A DNA stretch of 64,000 nt from Paracoccaceae bacterium (GTDB lineage: Bacteria > Pseudomonadota > Alphaproteobacteria > Rhodobacterales > Rhodobacteraceae), in contig JAKVCO010000006.1 in the NCBI GenBank assembly GCA_022448245.1, positions 248,001 to 312,000 of the forward strand, read 5' to 3'. Under the pieces are notes generated by a model that saw only the letters and a list, made by a program, of their open reading frames with translations, was not told where the DNA came from and made no database searches. This document shows, piece by piece, positions 1-7,658 of the stretch. Each line of letters opens with the position of its first letter. Position 1 is the stretch's first letter. Position numbers and translations under genes: made by a program.

Positions 1-82
1 CCCAGCGCAGCGTTTCGGCATTCGCGAGCGCTGTCGTCGACAACAGGGCTGCAACGGCCATAAGGCCGGTGAACTTGTTCAT
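1..82 (-). CDS. Periplasmic substrate-binding protein, N-terminal fragment (partial)
   Basis: Only the first 27 codons lie in the window, read on the minus strand from the ATG at 82. They encode a typical Sec signal peptide: a Lys at residue 3, a hydrophobic core, and a likely cleavage site after LANA, followed by ETLRW. That mature N-terminus is common in ABC peptide/solute-binding proteins (DppA-like), but 27 residues cannot fix the family. The gene is divergent from the broken dehydrogenase at 239, so it may be part of the same lost or remodelled sugar-acid locus. The export call is fairly safe; the transporter call is a guess. Confidence 0.5.
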   Translation of the reverse strand, partial: MNKFTGLMAVAALLSTTALANAETLRW

Positions 83-183
83 GAGAGACTCCGTGATGGT
101 TATGGGCACATTGTTAACGCCAACAGCGGCAGGTGAAAGACCCTCTATCTAGTAGGTCTGTGCGCCAACACACATAGAGATCA

Positions 184-206
184 CTGTGCTTGTCAGATAA
201 GCACAG
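184..206. promoter_or_regulatory. Inverted repeat in divergent promoter region, possible operator
   Basis: CTGTGCTT (184-191) is repeated as its exact reverse complement AAGCACAG (199-206) around a 7-base centre. It lies between the divergent binding-protein gene (start 82) and the idnD-like pseudogene (start 239), where a LacI- or GntR-type operator would be expected. No regulator gene for it is in the window. The rest of 83-238 shows nothing else clear apart from a weak CTCTAT/ATAGAG pair (143-148, 174-179). Confidence 0.3.
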
Positions 207-238
207 CAACGCCACGGTGCACAGCAGGAGGACGCCCG

Positions 239-1038
239 ATGCAGACGCTTACGGCCCATGCTGCCAAGGACATTCGGATTGAAGAGGCCCCGCTCCCGGA
301 GAGGGGCAATGGTGTACTCGTTCAGATCGAACGCGGCGGCATTTGCGGGTCAGATTTGCACTACTACAACCATGGCGGCTTCGGGACGATCCGCCTGCGG
401 GAGCCGATGATCCGCGGGCACGAGGTTTCTGGCCGCGTCATCGAAGGGCCCGGCTTTCAGGGCGGTGAGCTGGTGGCACTGTCCCCGTCTCGCCCCTGCG
501 GCACCTACCGCTTTTGCCAGGCCGGACACCAGAATCATTGCCTCAACATGCGCATTTATTCGCTCGGCCATGCCCTTCCCTCACATCCAAGGCGCGTTGG
601 AAATCGTGGCCACTGACCTCGCCCCCTCCCCCTGTCGATGGCCGAAAAGCTCGGCGCGCGAGCCGTTGCAGTAGGCGACGGTGTGTTTTCGGAGTTTGAG
701 GCCGACAAAGGGCATTTCGACGTGCTCTTCGAATGCTCCGGCGCGGCGGTGGCTCTCGCAGGCGCGGTGGCGGTCTTGAAGCCACGGTCACCATTGTGCA
801 GCTCGGCCTTGGTGGGGACATGACGCTGCCGATGCAGGCGCTGACGGCCAAGGAGATCTTGCTCAAAGGCTCCTTCCGCTTCCATGAGGAATTCGCGGAG
901 GCCGTGGCGATGATGCAGACGGGCCGCATCGATGTGCGCCCGCTTGTGACCCATGTGATGCCTCTCGCAGACGCGGTTCAGGCCTTTCAGACCGACGGCG
1001 ACAGGACGCAGGCGATCAAGGTGCAGCCTAACTTCTAG
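239..1038 (+). pseudogene. idnD: Broken zinc alcohol dehydrogenase, L-idonate 5-dehydrogenase-like
   Basis: The N-terminal part (239 to about 555) is a good medium-chain dehydrogenase start with ICGSDLHYY, GHEV and a CG..C..G...C zinc-site region ending in HCLNMR. The expected continuation (SAMPFPHIQGA) is in another frame. The text then jumps to a segment (IVATDLAPSP, then MAEKLGARAV from 638) that belongs in the Rossmann domain, so roughly 75-80 codons are missing. A further frame change near 780 leads to the C-terminus (TIVQLGLGGDMTLPMQ..., stop at 1036-1038). The total span equals about 266 codons against about 345 in the family. With an internal deletion and at least two or three frameshifts, no functional enzyme is possible. 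Its end overlaps choV convergently by 11 bases. Confidence 0.85.
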
Positions 1039-2029
1039 AAAGCCGCGCGATCAAGGAGGCGCGGCTCACCTGGCCGGCCTGCCCTTCGACGCCCAGAGGC
1101 CCGTCGCCAAGGCGCGACATGAGCTCTGATATCGGCATGTCGGCGGGCACGGCGGCATTCGGCGCGCCCTCAGCCTCTTCCATCACGTCGACAGCGGTCA
1201 GGACGCCCAGCGGGTTCATATGGGCCACGAAATCGGCCACGTAATCATCGGCTGGCGCCGTGAAGATGTCGCGCGGGGTGCCGCATTGTACAATGCGCCC
1301 GCCTTCCATGATCGCAATCCGATTGCCCAGTTTGAACGCCTCGTCGAGGTCGTGGCTCACAAAGATGATCGTGCGCTTCAGCCGCTCCTGCAGTTCGAGG
1401 AGTTCATCCTGCAGTTTCGTGCGGATCAGCGGATCCAGAGCACTGAAGGGTTCATCCATCAGAAGGATGGGCGCCTCGGTCACGAAAGCCCGCGCGAGGC
1501 CCACGCGTTGCTGCATCCCGCCCGAGAGCTCGCCCACCTTGCGGTCGGCCCAATCGGCGAGACCCACGAGCGACAGCTGCGCCTCCACCCGGTCCTTCCT
1601 CGCCGCTTTCGACAGCCCGGCGAGCTCAAGGCCGAGGCCCACGTTTTCACGCACACTGCGCCACGGCAACAGGCCGAATTGCTGGAAGACCATGGAGACA
1701 CATTCGCGACGCAGGCGGCGTAGATCATTCGCGTCAGGCGACGGGATGGTGCAGGACCAGTCGCCGTCTTTCACCACCACCTTGCCGCGCACCACGGGGT
1801 TGAGTCCGTTCACAGCGCGCAGCAGCGTTGATTTACCAGAGCCGGAGAGGCCCATCAGCACGAGGATCTCGCCCTCCGCCACATCGAGGGAGCAATTGTG
1901 GACGCCAAGGATCTGCCCCGTGGCCTGTTGCACCTCGGCACGCGTCTTGCCTTCATCCATCAGCGTCAAGGCTTTTGCGGGGGTGTCTCCAAAGACTATG
2001 GAGACGTTATCAAAAGAAACAGCGCTCAT
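1028..2029 (-). CDS. choV: Choline/glycine-betaine ABC transporter ATP-binding protein
   Basis: Cytoplasmic ATPase of a ProV/OpuA-family importer for quaternary amines; 333 residues. Visible motifs are Walker A GLSGSGKST near residue 60, the Q-loop MVFQQFGLLPW, the signature LSGGMQQRVGLARA, Walker B ILLMDEPFSALD and the switch histidine in FVSHDLDEA. A C-terminal extension of about 60 residues follows the ATPase core, as in ChoV/ProV proteins; it lacks an evident full CBS pair. The start overlaps the end of choW by four bases (ATGA), so the two are translationally coupled. The choline assignment rests on the neighbouring binding protein. The 3' end runs into the idnD pseudogene. Confidence 0.93.
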   Translation of the reverse strand: MSAVSFDNVSIVFGDTPAKALTLMDEGKTRAEVQQATGQILGVHNCSLDVAEGEILVLMGLSGSGKSTLLRAVNGLNPVVRGKVVVKDGDWSCTIPSPDANDLRRLRRECVSMVFQQFGLLPWRSVRENVGLGLELAGLSKAARKDRVEAQLSLVGLADWADRKVGELSGGMQQRVGLARAFVTEAPILLMDEPFSALDPLIRTKLQDELLELQERLKRTIIFVSHDLDEAFKLGNRIAIMEGGRIVQCGTPRDIFTAPADDYVADFVAHMNPLGVLTAVDVMEEAEGAPNAAVPADMPISELMSRLGDGPLGVEGQAGQVSRASLIARLSRS

Positions 2030-2862
2030 GACTTACGCTCCACCCGAAGCATGCGGTCGAGCATGATGGCCACGACCACGATGACGAGGCCGCTCTCGAA
2101 CCCGAGCGCGGTGTTCACTTGGTTGAGCGCCCGGACCACCGGCACGCCGAGGCCGTCTGCGCCCACGAGCGCTGCGATGACCACCATCGAAAGCGACAGC
2201 ATGATCGTCTGATTGAGGCCCGCCATGATCTGCGGGAAAGCGTAGGGAAGCTCGACTTTCCAGAGGACTTGCCGCTGCGTGCCCCCGAAGGCCTGCGCCG
2301 CTTCGCGCAGCGCCGCAGGCGTGGCGGAGACGCCGAGGTAGGTCAGGCGGATGGGCGCGGGCACCACGAAGATCACAGTCGCCAGAAGGCCCGGCACCAT
2401 GCCGATGCCAAAGAAGACGATTGCGGGAATGAGATAAACAAAGGTCGGCAGCGTCTGCATGAGGTCGAGCACCGGCCTCATGAAGGCATAAAGCCGGGGC
2501 CTGTGCGCCGCGGCGATGCCGATGGGCACGCCGATGGCCATGCACACGAGGCAGGCCGAGAGGACGAGGGTCAGGCTCTCAGTCGTTTCCTCCCAGTAGC
2601 CCTGATTCAGGATGAAGAGGAAGCCCATGAAGATCAGAAGGCATGGCTTCCAGGACCGCTGAAGGACCCACGTGAGGGCTACGAAAAGGGCGACGATGAT
2701 CAGAGGATGCGGCGTCTGAAGCGCCCAGAGGATTGCATCGATCAGCGCCTCTAGAAGGTCAGAGAGTCCATCGAAGAACCACACCAGATTGTCCTGCATC
2801 CAGTCGAAGACCGCCCTTGCGGAACGCCCGACGGGAATCTTGTTGTCGGTCAGCCACTCCAT
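2026..2862 (-). CDS. choW: Choline/glycine-betaine ABC transporter permease
   Basis: 278-residue inner-membrane subunit of the ProW/OpuAB family. An amphipathic N-terminal region (LVWFFDGLSDLLEALIDAI) precedes several membrane segments. The permease coupling (EAA) loop is visible as LREAAQAFGGTQRQVLWKVELPYAFPQIMAG, close to the family consensus, followed by LNQTIMLSLSMVVIAALVGADGLG. It lies between choX (upstream, 68-base gap holding a hairpin) and choV (4-base overlap). Function: forms the pore that delivers choline handed over by ChoX. Length and motif order are normal. Confidence 0.93.
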   Translation of the reverse strand: MEWLTDNKIPVGRSARAVFDWMQDNLVWFFDGLSDLLEALIDAILWALQTPHPLIIVALFVALTWVLQRSWKPCLLIFMGFLFILNQGYWEETTESLTLVLSACLVCMAIGVPIGIAAAHRPRLYAFMRPVLDLMQTLPTFVYLIPAIVFFGIGMVPGLLATVIFVVPAPIRLTYLGVSATPAALREAAQAFGGTQRQVLWKVELPYAFPQIMAGLNQTIMLSLSMVVIAALVGADGLGVPVVRALNQVNTALGFESGLVIVVVAIMLDRMLRVERKS

Positions 2863-2880
2863 GGCGGGCCCCTTTCAGCG

Positions 2881-2914
2881 CAAAGAAAAAGGGCCGCCCC
2901 TGAGAGGCGGCCCC
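2881..2914 (-). terminator. Intra-operon hairpin terminator after choX
   Basis: A perfect 8-bp stem, gggccgcc (2891-2898) with ggcggccc (2906-2913), and a 7-base loop is followed on the minus strand by a T-rich run (2881-2890 reads TTTTTCTTTG). This is a textbook intrinsic terminator placed between choX and choW. Such an element would let more binding-protein message accumulate than permease/ATPase message. Confidence 0.8.
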
Positions 2915-2930
2915 AAAAGTCGTAATCGGC

Positions 2931-3863
2931 TTAGCCGCCGATGGCAGCCAGGACAGCCGCTTTCGCGTCACCACCGTCAAGGGTGGTCACCCCGTCGAGC
3001 CAGTTATCGAGGATGCCAGCGTTCGCGGCGAGCCATGCCGTTGCGGCATCCGAAGGCTCTTCCCCATCATCGAGGATCGCGCCCATGATCTCGTTCTCCA
3101 TGGCCAGCGTGAACTCGAGGTTGTTCAAAAGCGCGCCAACGTTCGGGCAGGCCTCTGCATAGCCAGCGGAGGTGTTGGTGAAAACCGTTGCGCCGCCGAG
3201 GTCGGGGCCAAAGTAGTCGTCGCCGCCCTCAAGGTAGGACATGTCGAAGTTGGCGTTCATCGGGTGGGGCTCCCAGCCGAGGAAAACCACAGGCTCGTCA
3301 CGGCGATCCGCGCGGGCGACCTGTGCGAGCATGCCCTGCTCAGAGCTTTCGACCACTTCAAAGCCGGAAAGGCCGAATGCATCGCCGTCGATCATGGATT
3401 GGATGAGGCGGTTGCCGTCGTTGCCGGGCTCGATGCCGTAAATCTTGCCTTCCAGCGCGTCGGACTGAGCGGCGATGTCAGCAAAGCTTGCGATTCCGAG
3501 GTCAGCAGCGGCCTTGTTCACAGCCAGCGTATACTTGGCGCCTGCGAGATTCGCGCGCACGGTGTCGACAGTGCCAGCCTCACGGTAAGGCGCGATGTCG
3601 GCCTCCATCGTAGGCATCCAGTTGCCGAGGAAGATGTCGATGTCGCCGTCTGCAAGCGACGTGTAGGTGACCGGCACGGAAAGCACCTTGATGTCGGTCT
3701 CGTAACCCAGCGCCTCGAGCACCACGGTTGTCGCGGCGGTCGTGGCCGTGATGTCGGTCCAACCTACATCCGAGAAGGTGACAGTGCTGCAGTTTGCATG
3801 GCCATCGGCAAATGCAGACGAGGCGGCCATCAAGGCCACGAGGGACAGTGCGGTACGTTTCAT
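2931..3863 (-). CDS. choX: Choline-binding periplasmic protein
   Basis: 310 residues with a clear Sec signal peptide (MKRTALSLVALMAASSAFA, cut before DGHA). The mature part carries marks of ChoX/ProX-type quaternary-amine receptors: FSDVGWTDITATTA near the N-terminus, IFLGNWMPT, YGIEPGNDGN and VFLGWEPHPMN, the last two contributing aromatic ligand-box residues in characterised homologues. First gene of choXWV, transcribed leftward; a hairpin terminator separates it from choW. Choline rather than betaine preference is inferred from similarity to Sinorhizobium ChoX; choline oxidation genes (betABI) are not in the window. Confidence 0.9.
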   Translation of the reverse strand: MKRTALSLVALMAASSAFADGHANCSTVTFSDVGWTDITATTAATTVVLEALGYETDIKVLSVPVTYTSLADGDIDIFLGNWMPTMEADIAPYREAGTVDTVRANLAGAKYTLAVNKAAADLGIASFADIAAQSDALEGKIYGIEPGNDGNRLIQSMIDGDAFGLSGFEVVESSEQGMLAQVARADRRDEPVVFLGWEPHPMNANFDMSYLEGGDDYFGPDLGGATVFTNTSAGYAEACPNVGALLNNLEFTLAMENEIMGAILDDGEEPSDAATAWLAANAGILDNWLDGVTTLDGGDAKAAVLAAIGG

Positions 3864-4031
3864 GGAATTCTCCCAAAGTTAGTTAACCGCCAGTAAAGGG
3901 GGGAGCGCGTAAAGGGGCAAGAGCTATTCGGCCGATCACCACTCCCTCGCCGCTTATCACAGGTGCGCGAGAGGCCGGTACGCGGCGGGAAATGATGTGT
4001 ATGCAGGCTTAGCAACTATGAGAACCGACCC

Positions 4032-4547
4032 ATGAAATTCTTGAAAATCGCTGCCGCATTCACCTTGCTTGGCGTTCCTGCCTTCGCTGGCCCCCAATAT
4101 ATCGACGGAACGGGCTTTGCTGTCTCCGGCTATGACGTCGTGTCCTATTTCGCGCTGGATCAATCGGCCGTCGGCACGCCGCAGACCGAGCCTGCACAAG
4201 GCCGCGCGGACATCACTGCCGAGCACAACGGCGCCACCTTCGCCTTCGCGACGGTTGAGAACCGTGACGCCTTCCTCGCCGATCCTGAGCGTTACACGCC
4301 TGCTTTCGACGGCCACTGCGCTTATGGCGTGGCCCAAGGCGGCAAGGTTCCTGCGAACCCGCTTCTGTGGCGCATCGTGGACGATCAGCTTTACCTAAAC
4401 ATCACCAAGAACGTCGTGATGTTCTGGGAAGAAGACATCCCCGGCAACATCACCGCCGCCGTCACGAACTGGACGCGCATCGACGACGACGCAGCCTCCA
4501 CCCGCGCGATCCCACAGTGGACGTCCGCGGCACCTGTCACGAACTAA
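4032..4547 (+). CDS. Secreted YHS-domain protein
   Basis: 171 residues with a signal peptide (MKFLKIAAAFTLLGVPAFA). The mature protein matches the YHS family: GFAVSGYDVVSYFALD near the start, FAFATVENRDAFLADPERYTP, then HCAYGVAQG.KVPANP and a C-terminal W-rich segment. YHS domains are often linked to metals, but the periplasmic subfamily has no firm biochemical role known to me. The next gene starts four bases past its stop, so it forms a unit with the rhodanese and the esterase. The 168-base gap upstream, shared divergently with choX, presumably holds both promoters; no distinct operator was recognised. Confidence 0.8.
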   Translation: MKFLKIAAAFTLLGVPAFAGPQYIDGTGFAVSGYDVVSYFALDQSAVGTPQTEPAQGRADITAEHNGATFAFATVENRDAFLADPERYTPAFDGHCAYGVAQGGKVPANPLLWRIVDDQLYLNITKNVVMFWEEDIPGNITAAVTNWTRIDDDAASTRAIPQWTSAAPVTN

Positions 4548-4551
4548 GCAC

Positions 4552-4992
4552 GTGATATCAAGAAGATACCTTCTTGGTGGCGGCGCGGCCCTTGCGGGCG
4601 GCGCCGCTTTCCTTGCGTTTGGGCCTTTGGGCGCAGACGATAGAACGAGCCTGACCGTGAGCGAGGCGCATGCCGCCGCATCGGCAGGTGACATCCTCCT
4701 CGTCGACATTCGAAGACCCGATGAGTGGGCCGCCACCGGTGTGCCTGCATCTGGTGTGCCGATCGACATGCGCCGCGCCGATTTCGTCGAGGTGCTGGCC
4801 GAGGCGCGGGCCCGCGCGGGCCAGCCCGTGGCAGTCATTTGCGCCCGTGGCGTGCGCTCGGCCCGGCTTACCCGTCTGCTTCAGCAAGCGGGCGTGGGGC
4901 CAATCATCGATGTGCCAGAAGGCATGCTTGGGTCCTTGTCCGGCCCCGGCTGGCTGAAATCTGACCTTCCCCTAAAGGAACCGCCTGCATGA
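4552..4992 (+). CDS. Tat-exported rhodanese-like protein
   Basis: 146 residues from a GTG start at 4552. The N-terminus SRRYLLGGGAALAGG fits a twin-arginine signal. The single rhodanese domain shows ILLVDIRRPDEW and an active-site loop CARGVRSARL with the catalytic cysteine near residue 97, so sulfur transfer chemistry is possible. It sits between the YHS protein (4-base gap) and an esterase (4-base ATGA overlap). Rhodanese plus YHS proteins exported together suggests handling of sulfur or metal in the periplasm; this is inference only. Confidence 0.85.
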   Translation: MISRRYLLGGGAALAGGAAFLAFGPLGADDRTSLTVSEAHAAASAGDILLVDIRRPDEWAATGVPASGVPIDMRRADFVEVLAEARARAGQPVAVICARGVRSARLTRLLQQAGVGPIIDVPEGMLGSLSGPGWLKSDLPLKEPPA

Positions 4993-5813
4993 TACGTGCC
5001 CTCCTCGCCTCCCTACTTCTCGTGGGAGGGCCGGCGGCTGCATGCTCGACCACCACTGCCTGCGGTCTTGAGGAGGGGGAGTATTTCATGGCCACGCCAG
5101 AGGGCGAGGGCTTGAAACCTGCGGTGGTCTACATCCACGGCTGGGGCGGCACGGGATCCGGCGTCTTCCGAAACACCGGCATGACTAACGGCTTTTTGGA
5201 GCGCGGCTATATCCTCGCTGCGCCGTCTGGCCTGCCGCGCGCCAATGGGAACGGGGGGACATGGTCGTTTAGGCCAGCAAACCCGGGCCGCCGCGACGAG
5301 GTGGCGTTTATTCAAAGCGTGCGCGACGACCTCATCGCAAACCACGGCGCCGATCCCGACCGGATCTATCTGGCTGGCTTTTCCATCGGCGGTTCGATGA
5401 CCTCCTACTTTGCCTGCGCTGCCCCAGATGGCTTCACCGCCTACGCGCCCATCGGTGGCAACTTTTGGCGGCCCCATCCCGATAGCTGCGAGGGGTCCGT
5501 GCGCATGATCCACACCCATGGTTGGACGGACGGCACAGTCCCCCTCGAAGGCCGCGTTCTACGCGGTGAAGGGCTCGACGATCAGAACTCCCTCATCCAG
5601 GGCGATATCTTCCAAGCCATGCAGATCTGGCGCGCAACGAACGGCTGCAAGCAGCTCAAAGCGGATCGCTTTGTGACTGAAGGCTTCTTCCTGCGTCGCG
5701 CGTGGGACAGATGCGCTGAGGGCTCGGCGCTGGAGCTTGCCATCTTTGCCGGCGGCCATGCGATCCCGCGCGGCTGGACCGAGCTTGTGACCGACTGGTT
5801 TGAAGCGCTCTGA
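4989..5813 (+). CDS. Secreted esterase of the PHB-depolymerase/LpqC-like family
   Basis: 274 residues with a signal peptide (MIRALLASLLLVGGPAAA) followed by a cysteine-rich mature start (CSTTTAC). The alpha/beta hydrolase fold is supported by the oxyanion region VVYIHGWGG, the nucleophile elbow GFSIGGSM, an acid in HGWTDGTVP and a histidine in AGGHAIPRGW. The family includes extracellular depolymerases and feruloyl esterases; the substrate cannot be read from sequence. The start overlaps the rhodanese stop. It ends one base before the convergent opgH stop, with no room for a terminator. Confidence 0.8.
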   Translation: MIRALLASLLLVGGPAAACSTTTACGLEEGEYFMATPEGEGLKPAVVYIHGWGGTGSGVFRNTGMTNGFLERGYILAAPSGLPRANGNGGTWSFRPANPGRRDEVAFIQSVRDDLIANHGADPDRIYLAGFSIGGSMTSYFACAAPDGFTAYAPIGGNFWRPHPDSCEGSVRMIHTHGWTDGTVPLEGRVLRGEGLDDQNSLIQGDIFQAMQIWRATNGCKQLKADRFVTEGFFLRRAWDRCAEGSALELAIFAGGHAIPRGWTELVTDWFEAL

Positions 5814-7658
5814 TTATTCTGCTGCCATGGGCAGTGCCTCGGGCTTTGAGAGCTCCGCGTTCATGGCCGCCCGACGCTCCTGAGCTTTCGCCACGATGCG
5901 CGGCACGCGCAGGTCGTGCGGCGCATCAAGCCGTGCAAAGCCCACCTTCGTCTCCGCCACGCGGGCCCCGCTGAGCTTGGACAGCATCGGCGCCAGCACA
6001 AGGCTCGCCGCGATCGGCGCGAGCCACAAAGACATCGCCATCGTCCAGATCCCAAAGAGCAGAGCGGCGCCAAGCAGAACCTCAAAGGCGTGGAAGCGGG
6101 TCACAGCACCCCAGCCATAGCCCTCCGCGCCGCGGTTCTGCGGCGTCCAACTGCGGCTAAGACCAAGCGCCGCCCGTACCACTGCGATCGTCTGCTGCAC
6201 CATCATGATGGGCGCATAGATGACCGAACAGGTGATCTCAAAAAGCGTCGTCGCAAGGTAGCGCCCCCAGCCGCCATAGGCTTTGCGCGTGGCAGGCCGC
6301 AGGCCGAGGATCACGGCGCCCAGCACCTTGGGCAAAAGCAGCATCCCGTAGATGAAAAGCAGGAACAGCGCCCCGCCCCCCTGCGCCTCAGGCCAGACCG
6401 GATAAAGCGGGTTGGCCGGGCTGAAATAGGCCGACGTCTCAGGCATCGTGCCTGCCATGGACCAGATCACGAGGAGCACGAACCAAGCGGGCGACAGAAG
6501 GAACGCGAAGGCGCCCTGCAGTAGGTGAAAGCGCGAGACGGCATGGAACCCGCGCGCCGTCAGCAGCCGAAGGTGTTGCAGGTTGCCCTGGCACCAGCGG
6601 CGGTCCCGCAGGGCATAGTCGATCAGGGTTTGGGGCGTTTCTTCAAAGCTGCCCGTAACGCGCGGCTCGAACCGCACGGACCAGCCCGCACGACGCAAAA
6701 GCCCCGCCTCTACAAAGTCGTGGGAGAGGATCAGGTCCTTGCGCCCACCACGCCCGCGCAGATGCGGAAGGTGCGCGCTCTCGGCAAAGGCGCTCACGCG
6801 GATGATGGCGTTGTGACCCCAGTAATTGCCCTCGGACCGCGCCCAGGTGGCGAGCCCTTCGGCCAAAAGCCAGCCGTAGACCGCGTTGGAGAACTGCTGC
6901 ATGCGCCCAAAGAGCGTGCGGGATCCGATTAGGGACGGAAAGCTCTGAATAAGGCCCGCGCACGGGTCTGCGGCAAGCTCTCGCGCGAGGTGGCGGATCG
7001 CCGCTCCGCTCATGAGGCTGTCGGCATCCATCACGACCATCGCGTCGTAGCCTGCGCCCCAATTCTCGATCCAGTCGGTAATGTTGCCCACCTTGCGATC
7101 GCGGTTCTCGGCGCGGCGACGGTAGTGCACGTCGAACGCGCCCTTAAGGGCCCAGTACGCACGCTCCTCCTGCTGGGCGACGGCCTCGTCACGAGTATCT
7201 GAGAGGATGAAGAGCGTGAATTCGTCGTGCTGCGGCCCATCGCGCAGGTCTTGCAGCATGGCCCAAGCATTGCCGAACACCTCGGCCGGGGCCTCGTTGT
7301 AGACGGGGATCAGCAGGGCTACTTTCTGCTTCGGGCCTTTGAGCTTCCTCGGCCGGGCCGTGCCCCTCAGCGCGCCAAGCACAACTGCTGTGGCCGACAG
7401 CGAGACCCACACAAACGTCAGCGCCACGAGGATCACGATCGCCGCCTCGGCGAGGGTCACCCCGCCGTGCCCTAGCCATGTCGCGATGGCGATGGTGAAT
7501 GTGACCGTCAGTGCGATGCCCGGCGCAAAGGCCGCAAATCGCCAGGCGCGATCTTTCCAAGTGGAGGCGGAGGGCCGGACATCCGGGCTCCTGTGGAAAT
7601 CCTGACGTGCCATCCGCAGCGGCGCACGGTCGGGCATATCGTGGAACGCGTAGCTCAC
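5814..7658 (-). CDS. opgH: Glucans biosynthesis glucosyltransferase H
   Basis: Inner-membrane processive GT2 glucosyltransferase making the linear backbone of osmoregulated periplasmic glucans from UDP-glucose. Visible are two N-terminal membrane segments, the GT2 start KVALLIPVYNEAP, the acidic motifs MVVMDADSLMSG and DLILSHDFVEAGLLRRAG, and the Q/RxxRW motif in DRRWCQGNLQHL, followed by several membrane segments. At about 614 residues it is shorter than the E. coli protein but usual for alphaproteobacteria. The start is taken at GTG 7658, which overlaps the opgG stop (GTGA) and has GGTGGA just upstream; a longer GTG start at 7667 is possible. Confidence 0.92.
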   Translation of the reverse strand: MSYAFHDMPDRAPLRMARQDFHRSPDVRPSASTWKDRAWRFAAFAPGIALTVTFTIAIATWLGHGGVTLAEAAIVILVALTFVWVSLSATAVVLGALRGTARPRKLKGPKQKVALLIPVYNEAPAEVFGNAWAMLQDLRDGPQHDEFTLFILSDTRDEAVAQQEERAYWALKGAFDVHYRRRAENRDRKVGNITDWIENWGAGYDAMVVMDADSLMSGAAIRHLARELAADPCAGLIQSFPSLIGSRTLFGRMQQFSNAVYGWLLAEGLATWARSEGNYWGHNAIIRVSAFAESAHLPHLRGRGGRKDLILSHDFVEAGLLRRAGWSVRFEPRVTGSFEETPQTLIDYALRDRRWCQGNLQHLRLLTARGFHAVSRFHLLQGAFAFLLSPAWFVLLVIWSMAGTMPETSAYFSPANPLYPVWPEAQGGGALFLLFIYGMLLLPKVLGAVILGLRPATRKAYGGWGRYLATTLFEITCSVIYAPIMMVQQTIAVVRAALGLSRSWTPQNRGAEGYGWGAVTRFHAFEVLLGAALLFGIWTMAMSLWLAPIAASLVLAPMLSKLSGARVAETKVGFARLDAPHDLRVPRIVAKAQERRAAMNAELSKPEALPMAAE

